Below are positions 43,309-51,933 of a stretch of 64,000 bases of DNA, one piece after another. Origin of the DNA: Bacillus sp. ZZV12-4809 (GTDB lineage: Bacteria; Bacillota; Bacilli; Bacillales; Cytobacillaceae); NCBI RefSeq assembly GCF_009849585.1, contig NZ_VCRN01000002.1, positions 62,001 to 126,000 on the forward strand, given 5' to 3'. The notes beneath the pieces are model-generated. The model ran no database searches and had not been told where the DNA came from. It saw only the letters and a list, made by a program, of their open reading frames with translations. Both the position numbers and the translations under genes were made by a program. How positions within the stretch are numbered: the first letter of the stretch is position 1; each line of letters begins with the position of its first letter.

Positions 43309-43634
43309 GGACAAGCCTCCCTCAAGTTGTACTGACTGTGAAACGATAATAAACAATGGTAAAATAAAGAAGCATTTGCATCTATTTTTTCTCAGGCCTT
43401 TTCATTTTTTTTCGAGATACGGAACAATGGTATACGGTGATTGAGCCTGCGCTGTCAAGTCTTGTCCCCATATAACCCAATATACTCATAGAACTTTAAA
43501 ATAGACCATAGAATTAAGTACAGGCATGTGAATTTTTAGCTGAGGATTTTTATTGTATGCTTCTTTTGGAAATAAAAAGAATAGAATAAGGGTAAGTTTT
43601 CGAATCGGTCATTGGCATATTAGGGGGGAGTCTT

Positions 43635-44426
43635 TTGCAGCGTCCGAAAATAGGTTTGGCACTTGGTTCGGGAGGAGCTCGTGGATTCGCCCACCTGGGT
43701 GCTATCAAGGTCTTGAAGGAATCCGGCATCCCGATTGACTATATAGCCGGCAGCAGCATGGGTGCGATGGTAGGCTGCTTTTATGGGGCAGGTCTGGATG
43801 TTGATCGTTTATATAAGCTTTCCAAAGCGTTTAAAAGGAAGTATTATTTAGATTTTACAGTCCCTAAAATGGGTTTTGTGGCAGGGAAACGAGTAAAGGA
43901 ATTAATCCGTATATTTACTCATGGAAAAAACCTTGAGGACCTGGATATTCCAGTTAATGTTGTGGCCACAGATTTAATGACTGGAGAGAAAATAGTCTTT
44001 AATAGCGGTCCCATATCTGATGCTGTAAGGGCAAGCATATCCATCCCGGGTATATTTGTGCCTGAAAGATTAAATGGCCGGCTTTTAGTGGACGGAGGAG
44101 TAGTGGATAGGGTTCCTGTGTCAGTTGTTAAGGAAATGGGAGCTGATATCATAATCGCTATCGATGTTTCACATGTTAAAACAAATGCAGAAATCACCTC
44201 AATCTATGACGTAATCATGCAAAGTCTGGATATCATGCAGATGGAGCTTGTCAGTCACCGGGAAATTGCTTCAGATTTCATGATCAGGCCCAGGGTGGAA
44301 ATGTATAGCTCACGAGCCTTTACAAATATTGAAGAAATCATCAAAATTGGCGAAGAGGAAGCAAAAAAGCATATTGACAGCATTCATCGTTACATAACTA
44401 AATGGAAGGAGCCTCCTGACTCATGA
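43635..44426 (+). CDS. ylbK: Patatin-like phospholipase YlbK
   Basis: A 263-residue Ser-Asp acyl hydrolase of the RssA/patatin family. Oxyanion loop GSGGARG at 11-17, nucleophile Ser41 in GSSMG (39-43), and the Asp of LLVDGGVVD near 153. Substrate unknown, presumably lipid. TTG start behind GGGGGAG. The last four bases (ATGA) overlap the ylbL start, so translation is coupled. Confidence 0.9.
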   Translation: MQRPKIGLALGSGGARGFAHLGAIKVLKESGIPIDYIAGSSMGAMVGCFYGAGLDVDRLYKLSKAFKRKYYLDFTVPKMGFVAGKRVKELIRIFTHGKNLEDLDIPVNVVATDLMTGEKIVFNSGPISDAVRASISIPGIFVPERLNGRLLVDGGVVDRVPVSVVKEMGADIIIAIDVSHVKTNAEITSIYDVIMQSLDIMQMELVSHREIASDFMIRPRVEMYSSRAFTNIEEIIKIGEEEAKKHIDSIHRYITKWKEPPDS

Positions 44427-45433
44427 GAAGCAAATTTTATACCCGTTCCTTCTTGATTTTGGCAGTTATCCTTGTGGCCAGTTCATTTTATTATCTGCCT
44501 TATTATGTATCAAAGCCGGGTATGGCAAAAGAACTCGAGCCGATTATTGAAGTGGATAATGGCTATGAAGAACAAGGGAGCTTCATGCTGACCACCGTAA
44601 GAATGGGACGTGCGAATATATATGCCTATTTGGCTGCCAAATTCAGCAAGTATCAGGAACTGTATCCAGTGGAAGAGATTCGGGCTGAAAATGAAACAGA
44701 TGAAGAGTATAATGTACGTCAGCTTCATCTTATGGCAACTTCCAAACTGGCTGCTATTGAATCAGCCTATAAAAAAGCGGGCCTGCCCATTCATTATCAT
44801 TATAACGGGGTATATGTCCTTAATGTGCTGCCTGATATGCCCGCTGACGGCAAGCTGAAGGCAGGTGACCGCATCTTTAAAGTGGATGGAATGGAGTTCA
44901 AATCATCTGATGAATTTATCAGCACGGTTTCCAGGAAACAGGAGGGCAGTGAAATAACACTGACTTTTGAACGCCAGGATAAAACTATGAAAACCTCGAT
45001 TCCTTTAAAAAAGCTTGAGGAAACCGGAAAGCCGGGAGTGGGGATTACTCTTGTCGACGATAAAGAAATAGAGGTAGACCCGGCTGTGAATATTAACAGT
45101 GAAGAAATTGGCGGTCCCTCTGCCGGACTGATGTTTTCGCTTGAAATTTACAATCAGCTAATAAAAGAAGATTTAACGGGAGGCTATAAAATAGCGGGTA
45201 CCGGAACAATCAATTCTGAAGGGACAGTTGGCAGAATAGGCGGGATCGAGCAGAAAGTAGTCGCAGCAGACAAAGCGGGAGCAGATATTTTCCTTGCGCC
45301 TAATGAAAATGGGGCAGAAGACTCCAATTATAAAGCTGCTGCTGCGACAGCCAGGGATATCAAGAGCGATATGAAAATTGTTCCAGTGAATACTTTTGAT
45401 GATGCAGTTAAATATTTAAGAAACCTGGATTAA
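44423..45433 (+). CDS. ylbL: Membrane-anchored PDZ and Lon-type protease YlbL
   Basis: A 336-residue extracytoplasmic serine protease. One N-terminal helix (about 9-29), a PDZ domain (about 122-200, VYVLNVLPDMPADGKLKAGD), and a C-terminal S16 domain with the Ser-Lys dyad Ser233 (GGPSAGLMF) and Lys278 (GGIEQKVVAA). In B. subtilis YlbL degrades the SOS division inhibitor YneA during recovery, a fit with the many division genes nearby. Coupled to ylbK. Confidence 0.92.
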   Translation: MRSKFYTRSFLILAVILVASSFYYLPYYVSKPGMAKELEPIIEVDNGYEEQGSFMLTTVRMGRANIYAYLAAKFSKYQELYPVEEIRAENETDEEYNVRQLHLMATSKLAAIESAYKKAGLPIHYHYNGVYVLNVLPDMPADGKLKAGDRIFKVDGMEFKSSDEFISTVSRKQEGSEITLTFERQDKTMKTSIPLKKLEETGKPGVGITLVDDKEIEVDPAVNINSEEIGGPSAGLMFSLEIYNQLIKEDLTGGYKIAGTGTINSEGTVGRIGGIEQKVVAADKAGADIFLAPNENGAEDSNYKAAAATARDIKSDMKIVPVNTFDDAVKYLRNLD

Positions 45434-45454
45434 TAATGACTTCAACCGGCAGCA

Positions 45455-45491
45455 AAAAGCCAGCGGCAATCGAGAATTGCCGCTGGCTTTT
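45455..45491 (+). terminator. Terminator after ylbL
   Basis: AAAAGCCAGCGGCAAT pairs perfectly over 16 bp around CGAGA, ending in T-rich sequence. Confidence 0.92.
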
Positions 45492-45538
45492 CTATTTTAT
45501 CCGGCTTTGTTTTTCTTTAGCAAATACACAAACAGGAT

Positions 45539-46753
45539 CTAGTCAACGATAATAGGAGGCTGGTTAAATTCCTGCTGCATAAGACTGGTGTCCCCGGCAG
45601 ACTGTAGACCCATTGCATATACCCTGGAGGCTTTGATATCCAAATGCAGCTGCTCTGCAGCCTGGGATGAAATTCTTGATATCAGCGGAAGCTTTAAGTT
45701 GGACTTATTCGTGTTTAAATACTTCCTGCCATTCCCGGACATTCCGAGAAGGCGAAGATATTCCGCTTTTTTTGGTCTATTGGGCATCTCTGTTTTTTCT
45801 GTATTGGTTAGGATATGTACACAAGCCCTCTGCAGCCTTGTCCAGGTGTATCTTTTTGTTTTAATTTTTTCCATGAACTGCTGAAAGCTTTCCGCCTGAA
45901 TGGCTGCAGACAAAAACCTATTTTCCAGGCCTTCTTCCATTTCATACATGTATCTTAACTTTTCCGGCTGAAGCTGTACCAGGCGGAATTTTAATAGAGG
46001 CCAGTAATGTTCCCAATGATGAAAAGCACCAAACTCTTCTTTATATTGAAGCAAACCCTGATAAGTAGACCTCGGAACATATTGGCGAATCCCTTCAACT
46101 TCTCCATTCCCGGTAAAAAGAGCTTTTCTAATGCTTGTCGCACTTGCTATAGATTCGGAAGCAAATTGCTCATCATGATATCCTGCACTTTTTCTTTCAA
46201 CTGTAAAAAGCTGCATAGAAGAATTTAGCCTGCAGGCTGAATTTAAATATTGAAAGCCAAGGATGTTATTTGGTTTTGAAAGGTCAACCATTTCCTCATC
46301 AGGGTTCAGATCAAGGAATGCCATGGATGTTGCTTTTGGATAGCTGCCCCCCCCTGCCAGATGCACTTTAACTCTTTCCTGGTAGGGAGCACGGTGTTTT
46401 TTGAGAAATGACAGCGTTCGGTGAAAGCTTTCTATATTTCCGGATTCACTCCCAAAGCATAAGCTGCTGCATCCGGCTGCTTCCAGAATGGATACTGCTC
46501 CGCTTGCGAAAATATCTGCCTGCTGAACAGCAAACTGGTAGGGTAGCTCAAATACAATATCTGCACCTGCTTTTAGCGCCATTTCTGCACGTTTCCATTT
46601 TGAAACTAATGCAGGTTCTCCTCTCTGCAGAAAGTTGCCGCTCATGACTGCAATAATGGTTTCAGCACCTGAAATATTTTTGGCCTGCTCCAAATGGAAG
46701 GCATGGCCATTATGAAAAGGATTATATTCTACAATTACACCTGTAGCATTCAT
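45539..46753 (-). CDS. tmcAL: tRNA(Met) cytidine acetate ligase TmcAL
   Basis: Nucleotidyltransferase-fold ligase (B. subtilis YlbM) that uses ATP and acetate to make N4-acetylcytidine at the wobble base of elongator tRNA-Met. The HxGH motif is in IVEYNPFHNGHAFHL (residues 7-21), followed by AVMSGNFLQRGEPA near 36-49. 404 aa. ATG 46753 lies 10 bases after GAGGAG; the ATG at 46762 is too close. Divergent from ylbN. Confidence 0.92.
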   Translation of the reverse strand: MNATGVIVEYNPFHNGHAFHLEQAKNISGAETIIAVMSGNFLQRGEPALVSKWKRAEMALKAGADIVFELPYQFAVQQADIFASGAVSILEAAGCSSLCFGSESGNIESFHRTLSFLKKHRAPYQERVKVHLAGGGSYPKATSMAFLDLNPDEEMVDLSKPNNILGFQYLNSACRLNSSMQLFTVERKSAGYHDEQFASESIASATSIRKALFTGNGEVEGIRQYVPRSTYQGLLQYKEEFGAFHHWEHYWPLLKFRLVQLQPEKLRYMYEMEEGLENRFLSAAIQAESFQQFMEKIKTKRYTWTRLQRACVHILTNTEKTEMPNRPKKAEYLRLLGMSGNGRKYLNTNKSNLKLPLISRISSQAAEQLHLDIKASRVYAMGLQSAGDTSLMQQEFNQPPIIVD

Positions 46754-46919
46754 ATTTGACATACTCCTCGAAAAGGTTTAAAAAGATATGTATTGGAAAA
46801 AGTATTAAAAGAAAAGTGGAAGCGCCTTGCCCAGTAAACTCTAAATCCCGCAAAAACTTTTTACTAAAGAAGCCTTCAATAGTATGATATTAGCTACATT
46901 ATAGTGTAAAGAAAAAATA

Positions 46920-46948
46920 TTGACAAATAATTATAGGAAGGCTATAAT
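46920..46948 (+). promoter_or_regulatory. Perfect SigA promoter of ylbN-rpmF
   Basis: TTGACA (46920-46925), exactly 17 bases and TATAAT (46943-46948): full consensus, fitting strong ribosomal protein expression. Confidence 0.92.
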
Positions 46949-46975
46949 TACCTTTGTTGCCTTGGGGTGATTCGT

Positions 46976-47500
46976 ATGAAATGGACTTTAAGTCAGTTAC
47001 AAAAATATCGAAGCAAGGATTTTCCCATTGATGAAACTGTCAATGTTGATGAGGTCATGAAATTGAATCCGGAAATACGCGGTGCTTCACCAATGCATGT
47101 GACAGGCCGTGCGGATATCGATTCTGCCAAAGTGACTTTTCATTTAATTATAAAGGGTCATTTAATACTGCCTTGTTCTCGTACTTTAGTTGACGTAAAT
47201 TATCCAATTAATGTTGAAACAACTGAAACTTTCCTTTTAAAAGGTCTTGATTATGAGACTGAAGAGGAGGTTCACCAAGTAAAAGGGGATGTGATTGATT
47301 TAAATCCGATCCTTCATGAAATCCTTTTACTCGAAGTCCCAATGCAAGTTTTCTGCGAAGACAGCAGTGAAGAGGGAGCTCCTCAATCCGGTAAGGATTG
47401 GGAGGTCATTCAGGAGCAGGATAAACAGGATAAAGTAGATCCTCGTCTTGCCGGACTTGCTCAATTTTTTGATCAGAATGATCCTTCTTCCGATTCATAA
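46976..47500 (+). CDS. ylbN: DUF177/YceD protein YlbN
   Basis: A 174-residue protein of the YceD/DUF177 family, almost always linked to rpmF; thought to act in 23S rRNA or 50S maturation. Beta-rich core (VTGRADIDSAKVTFHLIIKG near 43-62, LPCSRTLVDVNYPI) and an acidic tail. ATG 46976 with GGGGTGA upstream; the GTG at 46967 was rejected. 118 bases before rpmF. Confidence 0.9.
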   Translation: MKWTLSQLQKYRSKDFPIDETVNVDEVMKLNPEIRGASPMHVTGRADIDSAKVTFHLIIKGHLILPCSRTLVDVNYPINVETTETFLLKGLDYETEEEVHQVKGDVIDLNPILHEILLLEVPMQVFCEDSSEEGAPQSGKDWEVIQEQDKQDKVDPRLAGLAQFFDQNDPSSDS

Positions 47501-47523
47501 CGGAAGAAAAACAAGAAGCACTT

Positions 47524-47586
47524 GAAGACACCAGCTTGCTCTGGCCTTCATAACTTTCTTAATGGGTTTGTCCAATTCCTCTGGAC
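47524..47586 (+). promoter_or_regulatory. Two small stem-loops in the rpmF leader
   Basis: GAAG..CCAG pairs with CTGG..CTTC (47524-47549), and GTCCA pairs with TGGAC (47570-47586). Their place just before the L32 ribosome site allows a role in translation control or RNA processing. Confidence 0.35.
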
Positions 47587-47618
47587 ATCCTCTAATACTC
47601 TTTAAGGAGGTGGGAAGA

Positions 47619-47792
47619 ATGGCTGTACCTTTTAGAAGAACATCTAAAACTGCGAAGAGAAAACGTCGTACCCATTTTAAATTACAGGTTCCTGGTATGG
47701 TGGAATGCCCAAACTGTGGTGAAATGAAACTTGCTCACCGCGTTTGCAAAGCTTGCGGAACTTACAAAGGAAAAGATGTAGTTAACGACTAA
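47619..47792 (+). CDS. rpmF: 50S ribosomal protein L32
   Basis: A 57-residue ribosomal protein starting [20 protein letters not shown]. Four cysteines (CPNC and CKAC) form the zinc ribbon, so this is the zinc-binding (C+) paralogue. AAGGAGGTG lies 8 bases before ATG 47619; the ORF upstream to 47562 is not translated. Cotranscribed with ylbN. Confidence 0.97.
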   Translation: MAVPFRRTSKTAKRKRRTHFKLQVPGMVECPNCGEMKLAHRVCKACGTYKGKDVVND

Positions 47793-47804
47793 TCCTTTAG
47801 ATAC

Positions 47805-47834
47805 AAAGCACAAGAACATAGTTCTTGTGCTTTT
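47805..47834 (+). terminator. Terminator after rpmF
   Basis: AAAGCACAAGAAC pairs perfectly with GTTCTTGTGCTTT around ATA. Confidence 0.9.
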
Positions 47835-47930
47835 GTCGTTTTTTAGGATGATTTAATCTTAATACCTGCAAGCCTATCTGAATTTTTGCTAATATTAAAA
47901 ATAGTTTAATCAAAATTTAAGGAGGCAGCC

Positions 47931-48689
47931 ATGAAACCTTACATAATTGAAGAATATGAGAATGGACTGTTGATTTTCAGGATTAACAGGCCTGAAAAAA
48001 GAAATGCCATAAATTATGAGGTTATGGATGGTCTGGAGGCCGCAATTGATATGGCTGGAAAGAAATCAATTAAGGCGCTTGGGATTACTGGGGAGGGAGA
48101 ACAGGCTTTTTGCTCAGGAGGAGATCTATCTTCCTTTCATAGTTTAAAGACAGAAGATGAAGCCTTTGGAATGCTGAGCAGAATGGCTGTTCTTTTAAAA
48201 AAATTACTATTCTTACGAAAACCGACTATCGCCATACTGAATGGAACAGCTGTCGGCGGCGGCTGTGAGCTGGCGTCTGCCTGTGATTACCGGATTGCAA
48301 AAGCAGGGATAAAAGCCGGTTTCATCCAGGGAACTTTAGCCATAACTACCGGCTGGGGCGGAGGCTCCATCATTATGGAAAAGATGCTTCCTGCCAACGC
48401 CTTGAAAATGCTGATGGAAGCAAAATTATATACAGATGGAGAATTAACAGAATTAGGTTTCATTCACTCAGTCTTTCATGGTGACTCGCTTGATGCGTGC
48501 CAGAGCTTTCTGGAAAGAATACTTAGACTTGAGAGTGAGGTATTGGAAGCTTTTAAAGATCTTCTTGTAAAAAAATGGGAGAAGGGTAGCTTAGAAGAGA
48601 GAATTGATCAGGAAGTGCGCGGCTGTTCGGTTTTATGGGAAGATGAAGCACATCATGCTAAAGTTGACAGTTTCCTGAATAAGCCATAA
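47931..48689 (+). CDS. Crotonase-fold protein, possible acyl-CoA decarboxylase rather than hydratase
   Basis: A 252-residue enoyl-CoA hydratase/isomerase family protein. RPEKRNAI (20-27), AFCSGGDLSSF (59-69) and the oxyanion-hole stretch NGTAVGGGCELASACDY (104-120) are typical. Glu113 matches the first catalytic glutamate of hydratases, but the second falls on Thr135 (FIQGTLAITT), so ordinary hydration is doubtful. The segment GFIQGTLAITTGWGGGS resembles, from memory, ethylmalonyl-CoA decarboxylase. AAGGAGGC before the ATG. It sits between rpmF and gerR, where B. subtilis has no gene. Confidence 0.75.
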   Translation: MKPYIIEEYENGLLIFRINRPEKRNAINYEVMDGLEAAIDMAGKKSIKALGITGEGEQAFCSGGDLSSFHSLKTEDEAFGMLSRMAVLLKKLLFLRKPTIAILNGTAVGGGCELASACDYRIAKAGIKAGFIQGTLAITTGWGGGSIIMEKMLPANALKMLMEAKLYTDGELTELGFIHSVFHGDSLDACQSFLERILRLESEVLEAFKDLLVKKWEKGSLEERIDQEVRGCSVLWEDEAHHAKVDSFLNKP

Positions 48690-48796
48690 GCATATTCATT
48701 GCGGGGTGAATAAAGTTTCATTTTATCATATGATATCAGTCTATCTTTTCTAGCATTGGCATATGTATAAAGAAAAACACTAGGAGGGATATACTG

Positions 48797-49429
48797 ATGT
48801 CTTCAACCCGTCAGGATGCTTGGTCTCAAGATGAAGATTTACTGCTTGCAGAAGTTGTGCTCCGTCATATACGCGAAGGAGGAACTCAGCTTCAGGCATT
48901 TGAAGAAGTTGGCAAACAGTTAAACAGAACCGCGGCTGCCTGCGGATTTCGGTGGAATTCTTATGTTAGAAAACAATATAAATCAGGTATTGAATTGGCA
49001 AAAAAACAGAGAAAAGAAATGAAGAAAAACCCGCAGGCTGCTGAAAGAGAACAAGAACTTCGTGCAGTTCCTGAGGAAAGGCAGGAAAAAAGAAACGAAA
49101 ACGCAATTCAGGCAATTAATAGGACAATCGAATTTGATGAATTAGTTGGTTTTCTGAAAGAATTATATGATAATGCTCAGAAACCCCAGCTTACGGAAGA
49201 TCCTTATGACAAAAAACGCTTTCAGGAGCTGGAGAAGCAAATGTACTATCTGGCAGCGGAAAATGAAAAATTAATTAAAGAGTTAAACACGCTGGAACAG
49301 GATTACAAAGCACTGGTAGAGATTATGGAAAGTGCAAGAAAGCTTGTTGGGCTCAAGGATGGCAGCCGCCACAAAAACTTGAATTTTACTGTAAATCCCG
49401 AAATAAAGCCTCAAAAGGTTGAGAAATAG
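48797..49429 (+). CDS. gerR: RsfA-family sporulation regulator GerR (YlbO)
   Basis: A 210-residue DNA-binding protein. The Myb/SANT-like domain at 5-60 ([30 protein letters not shown]) is followed by a basic/Gln linker and a C-terminal coiled coil (about 140-185). In B. subtilis GerR is made under SigE and represses or activates mother-cell coat genes. CTAGGAGGG before the ATG. Confidence 0.9.
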   Translation: MSSTRQDAWSQDEDLLLAEVVLRHIREGGTQLQAFEEVGKQLNRTAAACGFRWNSYVRKQYKSGIELAKKQRKEMKKNPQAAEREQELRAVPEERQEKRNENAIQAINRTIEFDELVGFLKELYDNAQKPQLTEDPYDKKRFQELEKQMYYLAAENEKLIKELNTLEQDYKALVEIMESARKLVGLKDGSRHKNLNFTVNPEIKPQKVEK

Positions 49430-49449
49430 AAATTGAAAATAAAATAAAA

Positions 49450-49480
49450 AAATAAGCGGACAAAATTTGCCCGCTTATTT
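49450..49480. terminator. Bidirectional terminator gerR / ylbP
   Basis: AAATAAGCGG pairs with CCGCTTATTT; T-run on the plus strand, A-run before it for the minus strand. Confidence 0.85.
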
Positions 49481-49508
49481 TTATGCTTAAGCTGCAGAAG
49501 ATAGCTGC

Positions 49509-49982
49509 TTAATGAGTTTGTTCTTTAACACCAGCCGGGAACCAGGCAAGCGGATTCTCTCCCAGATCACGTTCCATATCATAATGAACGGGTTCAAATC
49601 CCATCTTCTCCCAGAAGGCTTTTGATTTCACGCGTGGATTTGTTTTAATAGGAAGTCCAAACCCTTTTGCGAATTCTACTAGTGATTGTCCATAGCCCTT
49701 GTTTTGATAGTCAGGCAAAACTTCAAGCTTCCATAGCTCTAAATAATCCTGTGCGGGTTCGAAATAGCGGTCGAATCTTGCGTCGATCTGGTAAAGGCTC
49801 ATTCGTGCCACAAGTTTATCCCCGAAATAAATACCATAAAAAGGCGATTCACTGTCATTTTCGATAATATTAGCTTCAAGGTCTTCAAGCATGGAAAGTT
49901 CCTGCAGTCCATACTCTTTAAATTTCTTAAACTCTTCCAGAGTTTTATAATTTACTTTTAATTTCTCAACCTTATAGTTCAT
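49509..49982 (-). CDS. ylbP: GNAT acetyltransferase YlbP
   Basis: A 157-residue GNAT protein starting MNYKVEKLKVNYKTLEEFKK, matching B. subtilis YlbP. Acetyl-CoA motif LEVLPDYQNKGYGQSLVEFA near 92-111. Target unknown. GGGGGAG upstream of the ATG. Minus strand, as in B. subtilis beside ylbO. Confidence 0.88.
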   Translation of the reverse strand: MNYKVEKLKVNYKTLEEFKKFKEYGLQELSMLEDLEANIIENDSESPFYGIYFGDKLVARMSLYQIDARFDRYFEPAQDYLELWKLEVLPDYQNKGYGQSLVEFAKGFGLPIKTNPRVKSKAFWEKMGFEPVHYDMERDLGENPLAWFPAGVKEQTH

Positions 49983-50023
49983 AAAATCTCCCCCTTAGCC
50001 ATCGGTGTGTAGGAATTCTGCGG

Positions 50024-50039
50024 TTGTAAACGCTTTATA
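50024..50039 (+). promoter_or_regulatory. cre-like site upstream of ylbP
   Basis: TTGTAAACGCTTTATA matches the CcpA consensus WTGNAARCGNWWWCAW in the whole left half and fails at two right-half positions. Confidence 0.4.
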
Positions 50040-50152
50040 ATCCCTTCCTTAAAGTCGGAAGGTTTCTTCTATGTCTATTATTATATAACAAGTAAACAAA
50101 AAATTCTGCACATATGAAAAACTTAATATATTTTTAGTTTTTTAATAAAAAT

Positions 50153-50168
50153 CAGAAAGCGTTTACAA
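50153..50168 (-). promoter_or_regulatory. cre site upstream of the acyl-CoA carboxylase operon
   Basis: Read on the minus strand TTGTAAACGCTTTCTG, matching the CcpA consensus at 14 of 16 positions. It is 78-93 bases before the accC-like start, suitable for catabolite repression. The rest of 49983-50245 is AT-rich with no gene. Confidence 0.55.
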
Positions 50169-50245
50169 AAATAGCAGGAAATAAGCAGAAGTTTGTAGAA
50201 ATATTTATTATTGCAGGATTAATACAAGTAGAAAGGGGTCCGATT

Positions 50246-51589
50246 GTGCGAAAAATTTTGATTGCCAACAGGGGAGAAATCGCTTTAAGAATCATAAAAA
50301 CCTGCCGTGAAATGGAAATAGAAACCGTTGCTATATATTCTGATGCAGATAAAGACCTGCCATTTGTTAAAGAGGCTACATATGCTTTCCGTATTGGAGA
50401 ACCGCCTGTTAATAAGTCTTATTTAAAAACAGATGCAATTCTTGAGATTGCTAAAAGGGAAAAGGCAGATGGAATTCATCCTGGATACGGATTTTTATCA
50501 GAAAACGCCGGCTTTGCAAGAGCTGTAATTGATGCGGGCATTGCCTTTATTGGACCAGATCCGGAAACTATTGAACTGATGGGGGATAAAATTGTATCCC
50601 GTAAAACCATGAAGGAAGCAGGAGTGCCGGTTGTCCCGGGAAGCGGAGAGGGAACTTCGACCCTGGAGGAAGCATGCAGACTTGCTGATGATATGGGGTA
50701 TCCCGTCATGCTCAAGGCCAGCGGTGGAGGCGGAGGAATTGGAATGGTGTGCTGTGAAAATGAGCAAGCGCTCGCTAAATCCTATAACTCAACAAAGGCC
50801 CGTGCTAAAGCCTATTTTGGTTCTGATGAGGTTTTTGTAGAAAAGTATATTGAGAATGCCAGACATGTTGAAATACAGGTGTTTGGTGACCATCATGGGA
50901 ATAACGTCCACTTATTTGAAAGAGATTGCTCTATTCAGAGGAGACATCAGAAGGTAGTGGAGGAATCACCTTCTCCTTTTCTTTCAGATGAAACAAAACA
51001 AAAGATGTATGATACGGCATTGACTGCTGCTAAAGCAGTTAATTATAAAAATGCCGGAACAATTGAATTTATTGTGGATGAACAGGAGAACTTTTATTTC
51101 CTTGAAATGAATACAAGGCTTCAGGTTGAGCATCCCGTAACTGAGCAAGTAACAGGGCTTGATCTTGTAAAGTGGCAGATCATCTCAGCAAGAGGGGAAG
51201 AGCTTCCGCTTGAACAGAACAGCATAGAGCAGCAGGGCCATTCGATTGAGTTTAGACTTTATGCCGAGGATCCTGTAAGCTTCCTGCCTTCTCCAGGCAA
51301 TTTGTCTAAATTTGAATGGGCAGACAATCCAGGTGTACGGGTTGATTACGGGTATGCTTCAAATACTGCTGTCAGCCCATTTTATGATCCAATGATCGCA
51401 AAATGCATTATATTTGGGCAGTCAAGAGATGAAGCAATAAAGAATGCACGGCAATTCTTTGATGGGCTTAAGATTGAAGGTATTAAAACGAATGCCCCAT
51501 TATTTAAGGAAATTTTAAAAGACGATGATTTCTGCAAAGGGAATTATTCTACATCATATCTATCTCAGAAGGCTTTTGCCGTTAACTAA
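50246..51589 (+). CDS. accC: Biotin carboxylase subunit of an acyl-CoA carboxylase
   Basis: A 447-residue biotin carboxylase: N-terminal [17 protein letters not shown]-grasp lid [14 protein letters not shown] near 156-169, active-site segment [14 protein letters not shown] near 286-299. It carboxylates biotin on the carrier encoded next. GTG start behind AAAGGGG. With a separate carrier and carboxyltransferase it forms the degradative type of acyl-CoA carboxylase (propionyl-, acetyl- or methylcrotonyl-CoA), distinct from the fatty-acid synthesis set, which is usually accB-accC and accA-accD. The substrate is decided by the third gene. Confidence 0.85.
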   Translation: MRKILIANRGEIALRIIKTCREMEIETVAIYSDADKDLPFVKEATYAFRIGEPPVNKSYLKTDAILEIAKREKADGIHPGYGFLSENAGFARAVIDAGIAFIGPDPETIELMGDKIVSRKTMKEAGVPVVPGSGEGTSTLEEACRLADDMGYPVMLKASGGGGGIGMVCCENEQALAKSYNSTKARAKAYFGSDEVFVEKYIENARHVEIQVFGDHHGNNVHLFERDCSIQRRHQKVVEESPSPFLSDETKQKMYDTALTAAKAVNYKNAGTIEFIVDEQENFYFLEMNTRLQVEHPVTEQVTGLDLVKWQIISARGEELPLEQNSIEQQGHSIEFRLYAEDPVSFLPSPGNLSKFEWADNPGVRVDYGYASNTAVSPFYDPMIAKCIIFGQSRDEAIKNARQFFDGLKIEGIKTNAPLFKEILKDDDFCKGNYSTSYLSQKAFAVN

Positions 51590-51603
51590 AGGAGGAAATT
51601 ACA

Positions 51604-51816
51604 ATGAAAGAAATAACATCATCAATGGCAGGTACTGTATTAAATGTGTTAGTCGAAGCGGGCCAGGAGGTAAATGCTGGCCAGGAAGTGCTTATGCTTG
51701 AATCCATGAAAATGGAAATTCCGGTTGAAAGTGAAGCTGCTGGGAAAGTTGCCGAAGTAAAGGTAAGTATAGGAGATTTTGTGAACGAAGGCGATGTACT
51801 AATCGTATTTGAATAA
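51604..51816 (+). CDS. Biotin carboxyl carrier protein (70 aa)
   Basis: A minimal biotinyl domain with ESMKMEIPV; biotin is expected on Lys36, 35 residues from the end. At 70 aa it lacks the Pro/Ala linker of AccB and is of the YngHB type. Note ESMKM instead of the usual EAMKM. AAAGGAGG before the ATG, 14 bases after accC. Confidence 0.9.
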   Translation: MKEITSSMAGTVLNVLVEAGQEVNAGQEVLMLESMKMEIPVESEAAGKVAEVKVSIGDFVNEGDVLIVFE

Positions 51817-51843
51817 GAAGGCAGGGATACAGTTATTCAGTGA

Positions 51844-51875
51844 GGCATCGGGCTTCTTCTGCGCCCGTATGCTCC
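51844..51875 (+). repeat. Hairpin between the carrier and carboxyltransferase genes
   Basis: GGCATCGGGC pairs with GCCCGTATGC (one bulged T). No T-run follows, so it is more likely a processing or stability element than a terminator. Confidence 0.4.
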
Positions 51876-51933
51876 GTTTAACTCTCCACAAAAATCATTG
51901 CAATATGGGAATATATATTTGAGGAGGATGGGA

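Noticed and set aside
42872-43444. 190-codon plus-strand ORF
   Set aside because: Lies opposite ylbJ and runs into non-coding sequence; no ribosome site or motif.
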